A stretch of 60,000 nucleotides of DNA, taken from Neocallimastix lanati (nom. inval.). Lineage: Eukaryota > Neocallimastigomycota > Neocallimastigomycetes > Neocallimastigales > Neocallimastigaceae. Under the pieces are notes generated by a model. The model was given only the letters and a program-made list of their open reading frames with translations. It made no database searches and was not told where the DNA came from. Location of the stretch: positions 590,001 to 650,000 of the forward strand of contig JACVTC010000080.1 of assembly GCA_016946835.1 (NCBI GenBank), in the 5' to 3' direction. Below are positions 59,901 through 60,000 of the stretch, piece by piece (position 1 is the first letter of the stretch; the number at the start of each line of letters is the position of its first letter). Position numbers and translations under genes: made by a program.

Positions 59901-60000
59901 AAATATAAAATAGATATTATAAATATTATAATATTTATATTAATTTTTTCACTTATAATACATTAATTATAAAAATAATACTATATATAAATCATCAAAA
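56991..60000. other. AT-rich sequence to the window end
   Basis: No gene seen. Contains AAAT/AATT tandem patches (57080-57180), a TTTA array (57546-57655), an ATTATATATCAT patch (57955-57992) and an A-run (59502-59528). Confidence 0.55.
57546..57655. repeat. (TTTA)n microsatellite, imperfect
   Basis: TTTA units interrupted by TTTATTATT variants. Confidence 0.85.

Overview
The window is nuclear DNA of a eukaryote with extremely AT-rich intergenic sequence: long A and T runs, many microsatellites, and islands of more balanced composition wherever there is coding or retrotransposon sequence. Intronless small genes, large families of ankyrin-type repeat proteins rich in Asn, Lys and Glu, a PMP3-type proteolipid pair, an Ecl1-like zinc protein and abundant poly(A)-tailed retroelements best fit an anaerobic gut fungus (Neocallimastigomycota). 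This is an inference from style and gene families; no rRNA or other phylogenetic marker is present, and another AT-rich lower eukaryote cannot be excluded.

Layout. 1-280: C-terminal end of an acidic, low-complexity protein. 971-7908: a 7-kb satellite made of TAAAA pentamers with an embedded motif of about 30 bp; its core is a regular 52-bp array with higher-order structure. 8050-8430: a decayed minus-strand coding relic resembling Ty1/copia reverse transcriptase. 9214-10881 and 12190-16269: two tandem plus-strand paralogues with divergent ankyrin-like domains; the second has about 750 extra N-terminal residues carrying twelve copies of a short SLDLMKxLKKEK motif. 20712-20885 and 22989-23162: two 57-residue PMP3/UPF0057 membrane proteolipids.

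24141-33125 is a retrotransposon graveyard. Several 5'-truncated LINE 3' ends with poly(A) tails lie head to tail. A nearly complete LINE (28064-33013, minus) is inserted into an older relative and flanked by a 13-bp target-site duplication. Its apurinic-endonuclease/reverse-transcriptase reading frame is interrupted by a single in-frame TAA before its zinc-finger C-terminus. 34397-35023 (minus) is an Ecl1-like protein. 35024-49332 is a 14-kb stretch with no recognisable gene, containing several satellites and local duplications, one of them (48480-49110) an inverted-orientation relative of the satellite at 971-7908. 49333-50275 (minus) is a frameshifted ankyrin pseudogene with a run of 62 Asn codons; 50625-52835 (minus) is its intact neighbour with 18 repeats of about 39 residues. 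The rest (52836-60000) is AT-rich, with a second satellite family (55060-55525) and two unexplained islands of higher GC (53938-54147 and 56462-56990).

The genes do not form an operon or pathway. The window is shaped by two processes: local tandem duplication of ankyrin-family and PMP3 genes, and repeated LINE insertion and microsatellite expansion.
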